Both the position numbers and the translations under genes were made by a program. From assembly GCA_024138025.1 (NCBI GenBank), contig JAMXBD010000825.1, forward strand, positions 248,001-312,000: a stretch of DNA of 64,000 nt, given 5' to 3'. The notes beneath the pieces were generated by a model. That model saw only the letters and a list, made by a program, of their open reading frames with translations. It made no database searches and had not been told where the DNA came from. Below are positions 1 through 15,100 of this stretch, piece after piece; the stretch's first letter is position 1; each line of letters starts with the position of its first letter. This stretch comes from Combretum micranthum (lineage: Eukaryota; Streptophyta; Magnoliopsida; Myrtales; Combretaceae).

Positions 1-328
1 TATAAAGTTTCACCGTGACAATAAATCAACAATCAATATTGCTCATAATCATGTACAATATGATACGACAAAACACATTGAGACCAACTGACATTTCATC
101 AAAGAAAAGTTAGATAAAGGTCTAGTTTACATGTCATATATCCCTCAAGACGGAAACTTGTAGATGTTTTAACAAAGGGATTGAATGGTGTAAGCTTGAA
201 TGAAATTATTTCTAATTTGGGAACGATACACATCTATTCCTCAACAAAAGGATTGAATAGTGCAAGCTTGAATGAAATTATTTCTAAGTTGGGAACGATA
301 CACATCTATTCCTCAGCTTAAGGAAGAG
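1..328 (+). mobile_element. Ty1-copia pol 3' end (decayed)
   Basis: The plus strand reads as the C-terminal tail of a copia polyprotein (DVLTKG-like motif, SLNEIIS, LGTIHIYSS), with stops and shifts. It holds a 72-bp duplication: 172-243 is repeated at 244-315. It ends in a purine tract (about 319-328) next to an LTR. It lies in the intron after BCHB exon 17, antisense to the gene. Confidence 0.75.
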
Positions 329-674
329 TGTTGAGCTATAACTTTTTATAAACAAATATTTTCTTCTTATTTTTTAGAGAGGATAATTAACAATTTGTGT
401 TACATAAAGGTTGGTGCACTTACTGAAGACACATTGTCTATGTATATTTGATGTTTCTTGTAATTTATTCATTAGCAAGAATACAATTCTTTCTTCTCCT
501 CATATTTCTAGTACAATTTTCTTTCATATTTTAACAACTCTACTTTTTCACAACATATTATACATAAAGTGCATTCATAGCAGGAAAGATGGCCTACAGG
601 CCATATTCTCCAAATTTTCTGGTTCCCATAAAGCTACGCATATCTCAATAGAGGTGTAGCAAATTTTGACAACA
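329..674 (+). repeat. 3' LTR of the copia element
   Basis: It starts TGTTGA directly after the purine tract and ends GACAACA, giving a 346-bp TG...CA block with terminal inverted bases TGTTG/CAACA. The 5' LTR is outside the window, so the target duplication cannot be tested. Confidence 0.65.
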
Positions 675-840
675 TACATGATTAAAAAAAGGTTTATCAA
701 ATGTTATTATAGAAGATCTGAAAGATCCTCATGAGTAACAAAAAAGGAAAAATCCTTTAAAATACAAACAACTATAAATGCCATGAAGTTGAAGAATGAT
801 AGAATTAATTACAGACAAAAGGAGAGGCAAAGGCTTTAAC

Positions 841-1001
841 CTGCATCTTTCAGATGACACAAGATTACCATCTAAGTAACACTTCAATAGACTACCCCCA
901 GAAAAGGCTCTGCCAATGCTATGAGTAATGCATAGAAAATGCCATCTTTTTCTGACAAGATTAATAGGCAGCTGAAGAGACTGTCGCTTCAAATTGATTG
1001 A
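841..1001 (-). CDS. BCHB: BCHB coding exon 17 (residues 1148-1200, ConA-like domain, last exon in window)
   Basis: It encodes SINLKRQSLQLPINLVRKRW and CYLDGNLVSSERC. The donor CAG/GTTAAA leaves phase 2, so the gene continues; the next exon lies beyond base 1, past an intronic copia remnant. Confidence 0.9.
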
Positions 1002-4000
1002 CTGTCAGAAAAAAGATAGTCAGTATGTTCATAGCGTAGTGGCATATCGTGCTTTCTACCCAGGAAATTCATCCATTTCATGAAAGATATCTACTAAGGT
1101 GGGAAAAGTGTACCTCATATATTAGTTTGTCCTGAAGAAGTAGAGCAAAGCAACCTCTACCATTTTCTGTAAGAAAACTGAAAAGGCTCATTGCTTTGCC
1201 TCTAGGAAAGCTTTCTACCCTAAGCCAGCATGAAAAAGAGAAACCCTTGTTTAAAGGCCAAACAAGAGGTGTTTTCATCTTAATACCCTGCAAGACAATA
1301 TAGGATAATCTCAATGGCACTGGGAGAAAAAAATTCAACATAAATCTCTTATGAGATTGGTAGGTCATTCACTTCACCATATGGAATAAAGAGAATTTGA
1401 ATTGCAATTCAATAAGAATGTAATAGAATTGTAATGATTATTGCATATTCATTACATTGTTTAATTGGTATAAAAATAAAGTAAATAATTATTAAAACAA
1501 AGTAAAAAATCTGTTATATCTACACTATATTTATAACAGAGAGATGATGGTTCGATAGATATTGTCTCCAAAGGAAGGATATTGATGAGAGGATAGAAAA
1601 TAAACCATTAAGTAGTAATTCATGAAAGTAAGAACATATATTGTTATTATTTTATGTAATAGCAATTTATGGAGAATTGCATTTCGATACTTCAAATATA
1701 ATAAAACACCGTCATAGTAACTTCACTTAGAGCGGGAGAAAAATTGAATAGTTATTTCCCCCAAGTGAACATGTAATCAGAACGATAAAACATATCTAAA
1801 AGGAAATGCAGGATATTTTCATTTCACACAGAAGTTTATTTTTTGGTAAATGTCACATTTGGTACTCAAACCTACTCATTTGTGCAATTAACTATTTGAA
1901 ATTTAAAAATGTTAATCCATTACCTATAAACTTGTCAAAATCATTTATATTACTTAAGTGATATATTTAATTGCAAAAATAAATAACGTTCAAGTAATTA
2001 ATTAAAATTTAAGTAGTTAATTAAAAAAATAACAAAATTCAAGTACCAAATGTGACAATAACAAAATAACATGGGCAGGAAGCAAATATTTTGGCAGGAC
2101 TTCCAATTTCATGTTACTTCTTGTCAAGACAATGGGCGTGCAAAAGAAAGAAAGAAATTTACATTCATCAAAGGAGATTTCCACCGCAACCTATAAGTCA
2201 AACATCTAGAGTAGAGTCCCACAAACTTAAGTTGGGCTCTAATCCAAGTGCAAAAATATTCAAAGCATAAAATTCAGTCGGATAAACTAAGATCATCTAA
2301 CTAATTTGATATTTTCGTTATAATTGGCTGAGGAAAAAGAGAGAGACTCTTTATGTCATCAGTTTACTTCTGTTTAGGCTGAAGGGGTCAAAAGGCTTTC
2401 CACAGAACAAGAAGATATTGGTGCTATCCAGTATGAGAATTATCCTTTTCAAGAAAGGAAGTACAAGAGGTCCAAGTAGTTAAAAGCAAGTGAAAAAGAG
2501 CTTGCACCAATTTGCAGCTTAAAGAGTCTGTCTGTCCAATGGAAATGTGATGAATGCTTGCTTAATTTTAGTTAAAAAATCATACAAGGACCCAGAAATT
2601 AACTTAGCTGCTCAAAGTTGTCATTATGAAATATAAGAAACTTTACAGCAAGAAGAAAAATTTCTTCTCAATGTTAGTATCATCTTGAAATTGACCCTTG
2701 GGACCTTCCTTAAACCTTCCAGCCCAAAATTTATTTTAGAAACTAGAACAAAGGAGTCTATCACTGGAACACTGTACAAAGTGCTGTGCTCAGCATGCTT
2801 ACTCAAGGGAAAAAAACCGTGTAATGTCAGCAATGAAACCTCTTCAGGCATCTTTGAAATAAGGTGCTCAAACTTACAGAATCACTGCCACTGAGATCAA
2901 AAAAAGCAGTTGGCCCCTTCTCATTCAGCATTGCTAGGACAGTGGTCAACAGCAAAGAATAATACTGTTGCCTTGCTCCAACTTTCTCACCTCTGAGGAG
3001 AGCAAATATTTTGCGTATGTCCTTCCCTGATATGCTATGCCCACCGATAACCTGAATCAACTGTGCAATTTTCATGATAACATTATCACTTTCTTCTTGT
3101 GAAAACCAATCAAGAAGAAAACTGAGCATCCCTGCGCTGACACATGAAGCCCGGTTGGAGATGGAATCCCTTAGCAGTTGTTGAAACAGATTAAGCCCAT
3201 GGTGACACAGCGACTCACTGCTCTGCCCAATGACAATAGATGTGCAAGAAAATGTTTAATAAGGCCTCACAAAAACTAAATCAAGTATCCAAAGAAGTTG
3301 CGCAGCCATTGCGATGAAATGAAGAGATAATAACTCATTATAACACCAACCTTCTGGAGGACACTCAGGTACAGTATGATCACATCCTCATTCTGATTCA
3401 CAGCAAACGAAGAAAAAAGTAACCATTATATGAATTAAATAGCATAAAGCTGCACAATAAAGACAGTTCACACTGGGAAATTATTAATATAGCATTGACG
3501 ATCAACTAAACAAAAGATCAAACAAAAGTTTAAATTGATATATCCATCAAACATTTCACAAGTAGCTCCCGGGTCACCTTTATGATAGGATTTGCTTTTA
3601 CATCAAATTTTCCATCAACAAGCATGTCAAGTAGGGCATTTAGAAGCCCTTCACTTGGATGCCACCGACAAAAGTCCAGCAGCAAACTTTGCAAAGTTCG
3701 GTAACCATTGCCAACAAGAGCTCTAAATGCCTCCTGCCAGTCACACAAAATTGAAATTAATGCAAAGGCATCATTCCTATGATATTAACGCACGCAATAT
3801 ATAAAGAAGGATGCATCACTACCTTTGAGGTATCATTACGTCCTAGAAGACATGTGAGAGTATAAAGGACATTGATAACCAACTTCTCTCCGTTCTCCAT
3901 CTCAGCATTCCCGTTCAACAATGACACAACATGCAAAAAACACTCTCCATCCCGGAATAAATCTTGAAAATACTGGAGAAGCATAATTTGAAAGTAAGAA

Positions 4001-6109
4001 AAGAAAGCTATCCACCAGCTAAATCACAAAGAACAAGTCATTTTCCTCCAAAAAAGGTGCAAATTTGAAATGAAAGAATATCATCATGTACCATTGCATC
4101 CCACTGGATCAAATCTCTCATTCCAATAAGTAAATTGATGGACAAATCAGCATAGCTTTTCTCACGTTCCCTTATTTGAGCAAAAGTTTCCAAATACTTG
4201 GAACATAAATACATCTTTGCCTTTTGATCATCCACAGAAGATGGCAAAATCTGAAACAGAAAGATCACTAGTCCAATTGATAGAAAAGAGCCAATAAGCA
4301 ATAGAATGAACAGAAAAGACCCAATACCTTCATAAGATCAAGGACATGTTTAAGGACACGGCTTCTCAGTCTTTCTTCCCAAAATAATTCAAACAAGGAA
4401 TCAATACATGACATGCTACTCAGGATGACATTCTTAGCATCATGTGCTGCTGAGAGAAATTGAGTAAATAGCTCCATGGCCATTTCCATGCACTTATGCC
4501 AATTCGGAGACATATCAAATAAACTTGGTCTTCCAAAAGCATGATCAGGAGGTTCTTCTGTTCCACTCCTTCCAGGAGATTGACCAATAACTGTCAACTT
4601 CTTAGATTCTTGGGCTTGAATACACACCACCTTGAGTATCCGAGGAATTGCTTGAACTGTTTTGAACGATGCAAGAGTTTTCTCTGCCGAAAGCTGTAAT
4701 ATGCGTAGCAGACTCTTCGCAAGAATATTAGCAAGCTCAGAATTACAAGCAGACTGCTCAAGGGCATCTAGTAGAATAGAGATTTCAGGCTGCAATAACA
4801 AGAGATAAACTAAAATGAGCATGAAAAGAATTAAAATTAAAAGCTTCAACTAATCTGCAGCGAAAGATGAAACTACCAAGGCTGTGACGGAAAAACTATT
4901 TCACAAGTAAAACAGGGAATGACCTGAAGAAAAAATCAAGAAGAGGGTTCTAATATTGTAAGAACAACAACCACAGGCCTCATTCATGTCAGGGAGGAAG
5001 TGAAGTCAGCATTTAACATCAAATTGCACCCTGCTGTGCCTTCCACTGCTTTCTAGTAGGGTGGGCATTTGGATGTTGGGGCAGGTAATCGTTCGTATTG
5101 TATCAATAAGGATTTCAATGAGTAACCAGAAAAAGGTGCTGCAAATAAGGGCATCCTTGCTGTATATTTTAAGGAACTATAGTCTCTAGAAACAATAAGA
5201 TCAAGAGTTGGCATGTACTAAATTTTACTATGAAGTCAGGTTGTAGTGTTCCTAAATGTTTGCCACAGGTAGCTTTTTGAAAGAAATCTTCAGTATAAAC
5301 ATTTTCCTCCTGTTGCTATTAAGGTCTCTGACAGTGTTTAATAATTCCAGGGGTTGAATGGATGTTCACTAAAGTCCAGGGTTCAAACACTTTTCTCCTG
5401 CTGCTACGAAGTTTCTCAATGAGGTTTTATAAACATAAAGTCACTGGGAAATATACCTGTACAATTTCAACTCAATCAATTTCAAAATTTGACTTCTTTG
5501 ATGCTTTTAATTGTCACTAATACTATACTTCTTCACTTTTTTCCCCCCCTCCTTTTCACACTTTTCATTGCTTGGTTACTTTGCTAGTTTGTCAAATGGA
5601 TCATAGAAAGTTGACTTATCAAGCTTAAGAGAACTTCACAAGCCACCATAATCCTCATGAAGCAAAATTGACACAAATTTTTGTGTCTTTGCATTACACA
5701 TACTCAGTCTGCACAATCAGCCACTTGCCACAGAGTTTAGCATAGCTTTCTTTCATATTGGATAAGAAAGACTCCATGAATTACAGTTGTGCATGCCAGG
5801 TCACTTTTCTATATTGTATGTAATCTAAATCAAAAGAAGAGGTAATATTAAGAGTCTCCAAAGGAGCTTAAATGACAAAGACCCTAATACATGAATAAAT
5901 TGTCACCAAAATCCCCAAATGATATATTAATTGCAAAATGTAGCCCTCTATAATCTGTAGAAAATTTTTGGAGATTTTTGCTCGTAGTGGGTATTTATTG
6001 AAAAGCAAAAAGATTTTCTATATAATAAGAGATCATTTTAGCATTGCCAAGAACAAGATCTCTTGATCTCACGGTGAAGTGAATGGCTCTCTTTTTTTGT
6101 GTGTGTGTG

Positions 6110-6152
<43 letters not shown>

Positions 6153-9100
6153 TTAAATAAGTGAATGGCTTGTTTGTACAAGGTTGCGAAGCAATTGCAA
6201 GTTATGCCCATATTAAAGGGAAAAATTCAAGAATTCAGTGGATGATTCAACATGAAACTAGGAAGGAAGTTGTTTCCATGCATCTCCAGCCGTAGGATCA
6301 CCCAGTGAAATTTCACTTATTGTCGAATTAAGGAGAAAAGGCAAGAATTCTATGGATCATTCAACATAAAACTAGGAAGAAAGTTGTTTCTAGGCATCTC
6401 CAACCTTTTAAATCAACAAGTAAAATTTCCTTATCAATTTTCAACTTACTGAAGATGAGGATGCCTTGTCCTCTTTCTACAGTTATTCCACTCTAAGTCT
6501 GCTATTCTATCCCAAAAGAAAAAAAGGACAAGGAAAATGAGAACCAACCACATTGTGTGCACTTCCATCAAATGTTGCAGCTAATTCCACAAATGAAATA
6601 ATCTCAATCCGAAGAACTTCAATGCTACCAGCCTTCTTAAAACTACTAGTACTATCAGGGGAAGAGCGTAACTCCTCATATGCGTGACTCTCCCCATCAG
6701 AAGCTGCCTCAAAATAGAAGAAGTTCTCTGAGAAGAAAAGGTCCCACATACCCTCATTCCTAAGGGTCTCAAGCAATACAGATGATAAAACAAAAACCTT
6801 CCTCAAAGCATTAAGGACATGATGCTGCAAAGTATTGATGAAAACCCTGCATGTTGCCAGAAAGGAAAGGGGCTAAAAATGTTAGGAAAAAAAAAGAGAA
6901 ATACAGACCCTTCGGTTAGGGGACATAAAATACTGTACCAAGAATTCATCTAGTTGCAAATTTTCAGTGAATTATCTATTTACTTATTTTACAGTAAGTT
7001 GAAACATTATTGACAAAAAACAATTGCTATACACAATTGCATCACTTACCTGATATGGCTTGGGAGCTCATTGTGGTCAGAGCAAGCCCTAATACAAGGG
7101 AAGACCATTGGCAAGACTCTCAAGAGCCATTTGACTGACAGTTCACCATACAATGGAGAGATTGAGAAAGCAGTTCGAGGGAATGGTGCATTGACATTAT
7201 AACCCATGCTGTCTTGTAGATCAATGAGAAATGAACATAATATTGCACTCAACTCTATAACATAACTGTTCCACATATCACGGTAGTAATCCTTAGGTGG
7301 AAGCAAAAATGAAGACTTTGTAGCATTGCTATCCATCTGATCCTTCTTTTGAATGTCAAAATCCATCTGAATATTGACTTCGCTCATCAAAACATTAGCC
7401 TGCTGTTTGTAATCTTGAAAAATGAAACCAAGAGAACAAAAACTATTTGCAAACTTGTCAACCCTTCCATTTTCACAAAGAAACTGCAAATTGCTGAAAT
7501 TTCCAAAGCTGCATGCTGGTTAAGGTGTCAATGACCATAAGTTACATAAATACAACGAGAAGTCAATAGATGCAGAGAGGAATCTACCAATTGAGATTCG
7601 AGAGCTCCTCATTTGTCACAGACATTTTTGTACAATAAGGTTTCAGTCAAAGATATCAGATTTTTCTTCATGCATGAATTGAATTTGTGTTACTAATGAA
7701 CAATGGATCTTTAGATGTTGAGAAGAGCTTGGGATGCTAAAGCTATGTTAGGGTTGTTTGGGATTTTTTTTCTTTTTTTTCAAATAAAACTCTGGTAGGG
7801 TGGTGGGGGCAATCATCAAAGTTAATCTTCAAAAATACAAGAGTTGATGCTGACCATGGAAGCATCTCAATCTTGAAATGATACTAATATGAACTATAAT
7901 GGCATAAAATAAATCATACTGTGGGCCTACATAGCAAGAAACAGTAACAGATACACTAGGCTAAGGCCAAGACCAAGACAGAAACACCCAAGTTGATAGC
8001 CTCCATTTACAAGATAACACAAGAAATGAAGACTGGCTCCTTTTCCTCAGGTATATTCCTTCCTCTCTCTCCCTCTCCCCGCCCCTCTCTCTCTTCAACC
8101 CCTGTCCTCCCCACTCTCTCTTCTTCTTCCCTTTATTATCTTTATTTTATTTTTTTCAGTTTGGTGATAGAAGCCAACGAAAAGCACAACCTACACCAGA
8201 TATTTTATTCAATGTGTGGGTCTGATTCACAAAACTGTTCTTAAAGTGGAATTCTAAAGATCATATGGAAAGAGCAGTAAAGGGACTTATAAATCAAAAT
8301 GAAAACTTTAACATTGATATAGAGTGGAATACAGTAATAACCAGTGAAAAGAAGGATAAAGGGGGAGTAAAACTTAGGAAAAAGATTAATCTCTGTGGAT
8401 AAGCCAAAGATTAGTATGAAGGATACACAGCTTCCCTGAGAACTTCAAAGTACGAAATATGAAGCTGAAACAGCTCCAGCAAAGAAATTTCATCTCTGCA
8501 AATTAGAAAAAAGAGAGATGTATAAATTTAGTGCATGCATGAGAAACTTATGGTAAGACAAGATAGATTTGAATATATTTGGCTAAACATACATGACTTA
8601 TGCTTCTACACAAGATAAGAATTATATTATTCATCATTAAAACCAAGAATAAAAAATTGCCCTGTTAACCCCCCCATATGGAGGTAGTCCTGACTCAAAT
8701 TTTTATGCTAAAAGCTGGATAGGATTAATTTTATGCACCTATGGCTTATAAAAGTTATCTAAATGTGGTCAAATTTTCATGGAGATAAAATAGGTTACTC
8801 CTATCACATAATTCGCACTCACGTTCATGAACTTCACTGTTGAATCAAAAGGCATGAATTTATGCAAAAAATCATATAAAGAAGCAGTTAGAATGTATTT
8901 TGTCTGAGATTTGTTAGTTCATTTCTAGGATTTCTAGGAGCTTAGTTGTCTGTTATTCATTCATTTGTATATTTCCTCATTTCAAGAATGTAGTTGAATT
9001 ATATCTTATCCCCCCGCTCCTTGCAGTTCCTCCATTTAACTCTCAGCTAGAGATGAATAGAGATCAAAGCTTTTGAAATTAAATTTTGAGCTTTGGCTCA

Positions 9101-12100
9101 ATCCTGCTCCTACAAGCCCGAAACTTGATCCACCATGAGTAAAACCACATCAATAAGACTCATTAAGTAACACCAGTGGAAACTCCACATGTTTAGTTTG
9201 CTTGAGGAATATAGTTGTGTGTCTCATGCCATTAATGGATCTCACCAGCTTTTACGAGATCACTATTCTAGGCATGGGTTCGATAACACAGTGCATCTAC
9301 TATTGTAGAGCTTCCCAATTCATTTGGTCATTGTTTAACAGTTGCTTGGAAGAAGGCCAGTGGACTTGTGACCTATTATACTTGGAAAGAAAGGAATGAG
9401 GAAAGACCCGGGTTATCTCTCATACAGCTGCTCATGTTGCTAGAATTATTTTACTTGTCTTTTTGTTTCTAATGGTTCCTTTTTATTTTGCATTGCCAAT
9501 ATTTCGATCCCTGTAGCCTTTTGTTTAGTTTGGTACTTTATTTTAGGTCTTATGGTAGTGTTGCCATGGTTCTGTATAGAGAGTGATTCCAAAAAAATCT
9601 AAAAATCTACCCGAAAAAATAGTTGAGCAATACATTGCACGTCGTAAAAATAACACATACACCCTATATCCATGCCATATTGCATACAAAATCCTCATCG
9701 CCTTTCTTTACTGAATTGTGTGTTATTAATTAAATTTTTAAAAAGACATACCTGCTCTCATCAATGATAGAGATACTTCCCATCTTCCTGGCATTATTTG
9801 TTGAGATTCCAAATCCATCCAGTAGAACTTCAAGTCCTCCAATGCTTTTGAAATGATTTTGACCACGAGGGTTCTCAGACAGTGCTGACTGCAGAGCTTT
9901 AAGGGTCAGGCTCTGAAGAATTATATCAGTCCACTGCTCTTTCATACTCAACCTTCTTATAACACGCAGGAGCTCTGTTCCATAATGAAATAAAACAGAG
10001 CAGAGAGAATATTAAAAGCTATATTAACTTAATGCTTGATATTGGTATGAAAATTCTACATGTGAGTACAACCTGAGTTTGGAATGAAATCTACTACAAA
10101 GGATCTATGAAGCACGCCCGAGAGGTTGATCTCAATTTCAGCTTTTTAATTTTATATTCAGAAACATACTTTGTTGTGGAATCAGAACGGCAAAGTAAAA
10201 TCATAAATTCTTTTAGCTGATGAAATATTTGCTTTGCATTAAGGATGAGATATGTTTGCACATCTATTAAGTTGTAGTTCACTCATAAATGACTGGAAAT
10301 TACATATTTGAAAGATCAAAGAAATTTTCATCAGAGTAATAATGCTTGTTGGATCACTTTAGAGCCTTGAACCAATTGAGCTAACAGAGTTTGACCATTT
10401 GATTCATCTAACAATAGCTAGCAATAAGGTCATGACAACTTGTACAAATAGGCAGAACCCAACTTTGATTTCTTCTAAAGCATGAATGAATCGGAGAAAT
10501 CATAGAAAATCTAGAAGTGCTGGATGTGTTTGCTCTATCTCTTGTTTTTATATATCTACAAAAAGAATCCCTTTAGAAGGCAATTGTAAAGCTCCTACCT
10601 TACCTACTAACCAATTAAGGCCACCGGCCTCCATCACAGACACAACAGCCTTCTGATGCCAATGCAATGCCACATCAGACGAAGGAGCTTCAACATTGGA
10701 AGGGCAAACAGATGAGCTCTCAGGAGTAGAATGTCCACTGAACTTTATCCTCTTGTGGATGTTTGAATTGGGGTCCATGAAGTTACAAATGATGGAAACA
10801 GCAGATAGAAGTATCTTTTGCAGCAATTTAACCTTATCCAAGGAAATGCTAGAGGAATTTTTATCCACATCAAACACACCAGAGATTGTTTTAAGTTGGA
10901 CAATGGCCCCTGTAATGAAGACGTCTATGACTCAAGTAAAAGGAAAAAAAAAAAAAAAACCATGATATTCAATTGCGAGAGATAAATAACAAAGCTACAT
11001 GCACCATCATGACCATAACAATGAAGTTATACACACAAGTAACTACTGTGCAGAAATCATATCACAATTCAAACATTAAATAAGAAGATAAAGATATAGC
11101 GCTTAAATATCAATTCAAAAAGAGATCCAAGCATAATTCCATTAGCAAATCCCAAAATGAATGGTATCGACAAGAATTCAAGACAAAACTAATTACTCAC
11201 AAAATTAATTAACAAATGTCAAGCACAATCCTTTTTAATGCCCTGTTTCATGCTAAGAAATTTGTAGCATCACACCTTTCATTAATGCTGTAAGCTTCTG
11301 CATGCCACCATAGAACCCAAAAACGCTGCAATTATGCATTGACCGAGTAACAATAGTCAAAGCATCTAATGCAGAAATTCCCTCAGAATTTATATTCAAG
11401 AATGGTGATGACTTCAACAAGTCAGTTGTTGATTGTGTCTCACTGCTACTCACTGCATGGTGATGCGAAAGATCAGATTTATAAGGAGGTCTATTCGATC
11501 AAAAAACATAACAAAGTACATGGAAGAAATCATAAAATATGGAATAAAACTTCATACTAAAAGGAGATCAAAATCTTGTGACTCCCCATTCACATTGATA
11601 TAACAGCAATGTAGGGTTATGATTCATTACAAGCAAAAAAGTGTAAGTTGCAGTTTAAGATCTCTCCACTGGCAGTTGGATATCAATAATGACTTGCGGG
11701 TTCCACAAGGGATAGGGACCTTATTAACCAGAATAAACATATATTCTAAAGGCTTTAACAATAGTTTAAATTCATCTTCGTGCATCCTCTTCATCCCATG
11801 TGTCAGTTAAGCCTTGCTCATTGTCTGATATTAGTACTCATTATTAATATATGTCAATATCATATACCTGGGAATATGCAGACAAACCAACACCGATTTC
11901 CTTGGTGAAAATACATCACATAATCTTTGTCTGCATGCTCAAAGCCAATCAATTTTTACAATCCATCTGTCTTATTCTTGGTGGGAGAAATCATGCTTTC
12001 ACTGATAAAAGATAGGTTTAAAACCCAAATAAACTTTATACATTTTAATTGCAATAAATTCGATGACAATATCATACCTGTTGCTGCAAGTCATATTTAT

Positions 12101-15100
12101 CAGTGCTGCCATAGCATAAATTCATTGGCCCAACAGTTTTGAAAGGATTAAGTATGAAAATTTTTTCTAAACATGAAATAGGTGCTACTCATTGTCATTA
12201 CAAAATTGCTTATAGCAACAAAACTCACACATTGATCTTCTTTCATAGGACTCCATAGAATAAGCTTAAATTGTGAAGTGGCTAGTTATCTGTCCTTGCA
12301 AAAACTTCTTTGCATTGGAAGGTGATAAGAAGAAGATAGAAGCTTGAGCTCTATGCATAGGGACTGGGATCAGTATCCATCAGAGTACCACATCGTTGAA
12401 AACTAGCAAAAATTTTTTATCATCCCCTTTCATGTGATAAGATTATGATTATTCCATGTGATGATTTCCTTTCACATTGATGTATATGTGAATGCCTCTT
12501 TTCCGTATTTTAAGGTAAATAGTTCATGTATCATTCTAATAAAAGATCTCAATTCTTCAGTTTAATCTTCTAGCTAACAAGGGATGACAATTAGCTTAGT
12601 AGAAATTGAGAGATGCATTTACAGGATCTAAATATCTGAAGAAAAGCAAAGCAATATATTTTAGAAGAGAAATTTTCCCAAATCCAAATTTAGTATTCAT
12701 ACAAAAATCCACACTAGGTGGTGGAGAAAGGAACTCTTACACTCTGTCATAAAAACAGTCAATTGTGCAGTTTGCTGAGTTAGAGCCAATATCACTTCAG
12801 CAGGATGTCCATTCGAGCAACCTACACAAGTGTCACTAGTGTGTAATAGCTCCTCCTTCGGTTGGTCCCTCAACAATGTGTCTTTTGACAAGGCACCAGA
12901 ATCAATAGGCTCCCAATTCTTGAATACAATAAGAAATTGCTTCAGGAAAACATGAAACAACTTCCTTTTTTCCTCCTGCAAGTTGAACAGTAGTAGTCCA
13001 ATGATCATCTAAAGGGTTGAAACAATCATATTTAGAAAAAACATTTTGGGCTGCAAACTACAGTCTCCTTACCAAATATGAGTTGGTTTGTGAATTGAGT
13101 TGGGTTTTGGAAAGAAATAGGGGGGAAGGGGGGAAGTGGTTGGTTGGAATGGGTGCAGGGTTAACAATAAAGACTGGCCAGAACATATATCAAATGATGA
13201 TATATGCGATAGGTGTGTAAATATACAGACACATGTACAATGCACATGGTAAGATAACACAAGAACACTTGTCATATTCCAACTATCTAGGTTCAGCTAT
13301 ATGGATCCGCTTAGCATTGCACTCTATCATTGACCATACTTTTATTAATAGTCAGAAAATAATATCACTTATTATTGCTTCCCTCCATATCTTTATTCAT
13401 TACTCCTGCCCTTTTTTGATATTAGTTGTCTCTGAAGTATCACAACATCTAACAAGGTACCCCTAAACCACATATTTGTACATAGAAAAACCATATTGAT
13501 CATATCTCTCCTATCTTCTCATCTATCTATGGTATTTCCATTTGCCCTTACATTGTCATTTATTATCTTTATCCATTCTTGTGTCCGCACATCAACCTCA
13601 ACATTCTCATCTCCCTTACTCTCGTTTTGCTCATGTTCATAATGTGCTACTTATCGTTTGCATCTGTAAGCATCACTAGTTATACAATCACCCAATACAA
13701 CTCATCTTTGAGTTTCACAAGCAAAATAGGCAATTAGTTTAAGTTCAAGAGGTCAAAATGCAATTAGACTAGTTTCTACGAGAAAACCAAAAAAAACAAT
13801 AAGACAAAGATGAGTCTCATTAGAAATTTTTAGTTCCTTCCCCACCCACCACCCGCACCCCCAACACCCCCCCCCCCCTCCCCTCTTCACAACATAAAAA
13901 GGCCTTCCTTCTGCACCTATCAACTTATTGAATCCAAAAATAATTTTGTACACAATAAAATTACTATTCAAAGATACGAAAAGGCATGACTTCCATTACT
14001 AAGGTCATGCGCTTTCTTAAGGGAGGGAGTAATGTTACAGGCATCAATAAAGAAGTCATCCATTTTGAGCATGTTTACAAGCGTAGAAGGAGAATGGAAT
14101 GAAGCTAAATTGGTGTTGATATTACAAGGGATGTTTGTGTGTTAATTTAATTATCGTTGTCATCCTAATCGTGTATGTTAGAGTGGCACTTGTGTGTGTA
14201 GCGATGTTCTGCAATTATAAGTGGCACTTGTGTGTGTAGTGATGTGTTGCAGTTATAATTGTAGTGTTGTTTTGTGTTATGTGCAGTAGTTAAGGAAAAT
14301 AAGCCATGTGGCATGTTAGGATGTTGTGTTTTATGTGCATGTCCAGTTGTAATAGAAAGAGACAGTAGGAAATAACTGCCATGTACCCACCTGGGTGTAT
14401 GGTATTTATCAAGGAAAGAATAAAGAAAATGGTAGGTTGGTTTTTCCTAAATTTATTCCATTACATGAGATCATCGGGTTCTCTCTAACGAGCCCAAGCT
14501 ATATTGTCAAGATAGGTAGAAAAGGAAGAAGTTCAAATCGATCCTATAACAGTCCAACTAGACCATAAAGCATCTCTATTAAGCTATGCAACTTTGCTCC
14601 AAGAGAAGATATCAATTATTCCTAGTCCTCCTTGTTTTGGTTTGCAATTTCCCCCCGGCATACTTTCGCTTTTGCCATTTGCCCATCATTTCCATTCCAT
14701 AAGATTTCATGGTAAGTTTTTTGAGGATGAACTTAAGAAAGACGAAAATAGAGGCTTAGTAAACCTAAAGAGAGAATGGGACACTTTTGACAAGTAGAAT
14801 TTGACCTGCATAAGAAAGGAATTGGCAAATTCTATGGCCAACCCCATTTACTAAATCAACAAAATGATGTAATGAGAGTTTTTATGTGATAAGAGGCACT
14901 CCCAGATAATTTATTGGTGAAGTTCCAATAAAGAATCCTGATAAAAGAGCTATTTTTTCTTCAACTACTCTACTAACCCCACTTGTAAAAACTTGACTCA
15001 TGGTTAAGTTTGCTTCTAGACCTAACATTTCTTTGAATTCCTCCAAACATTCCTTAATGAGCATAATAAAGAACAAATCCACCTTAACAAAACAGGCGAT

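Noticed and set aside
411..659. 82-codon open frame
   Set aside because: It lies entirely inside the copia LTR and has no protein-like composition.
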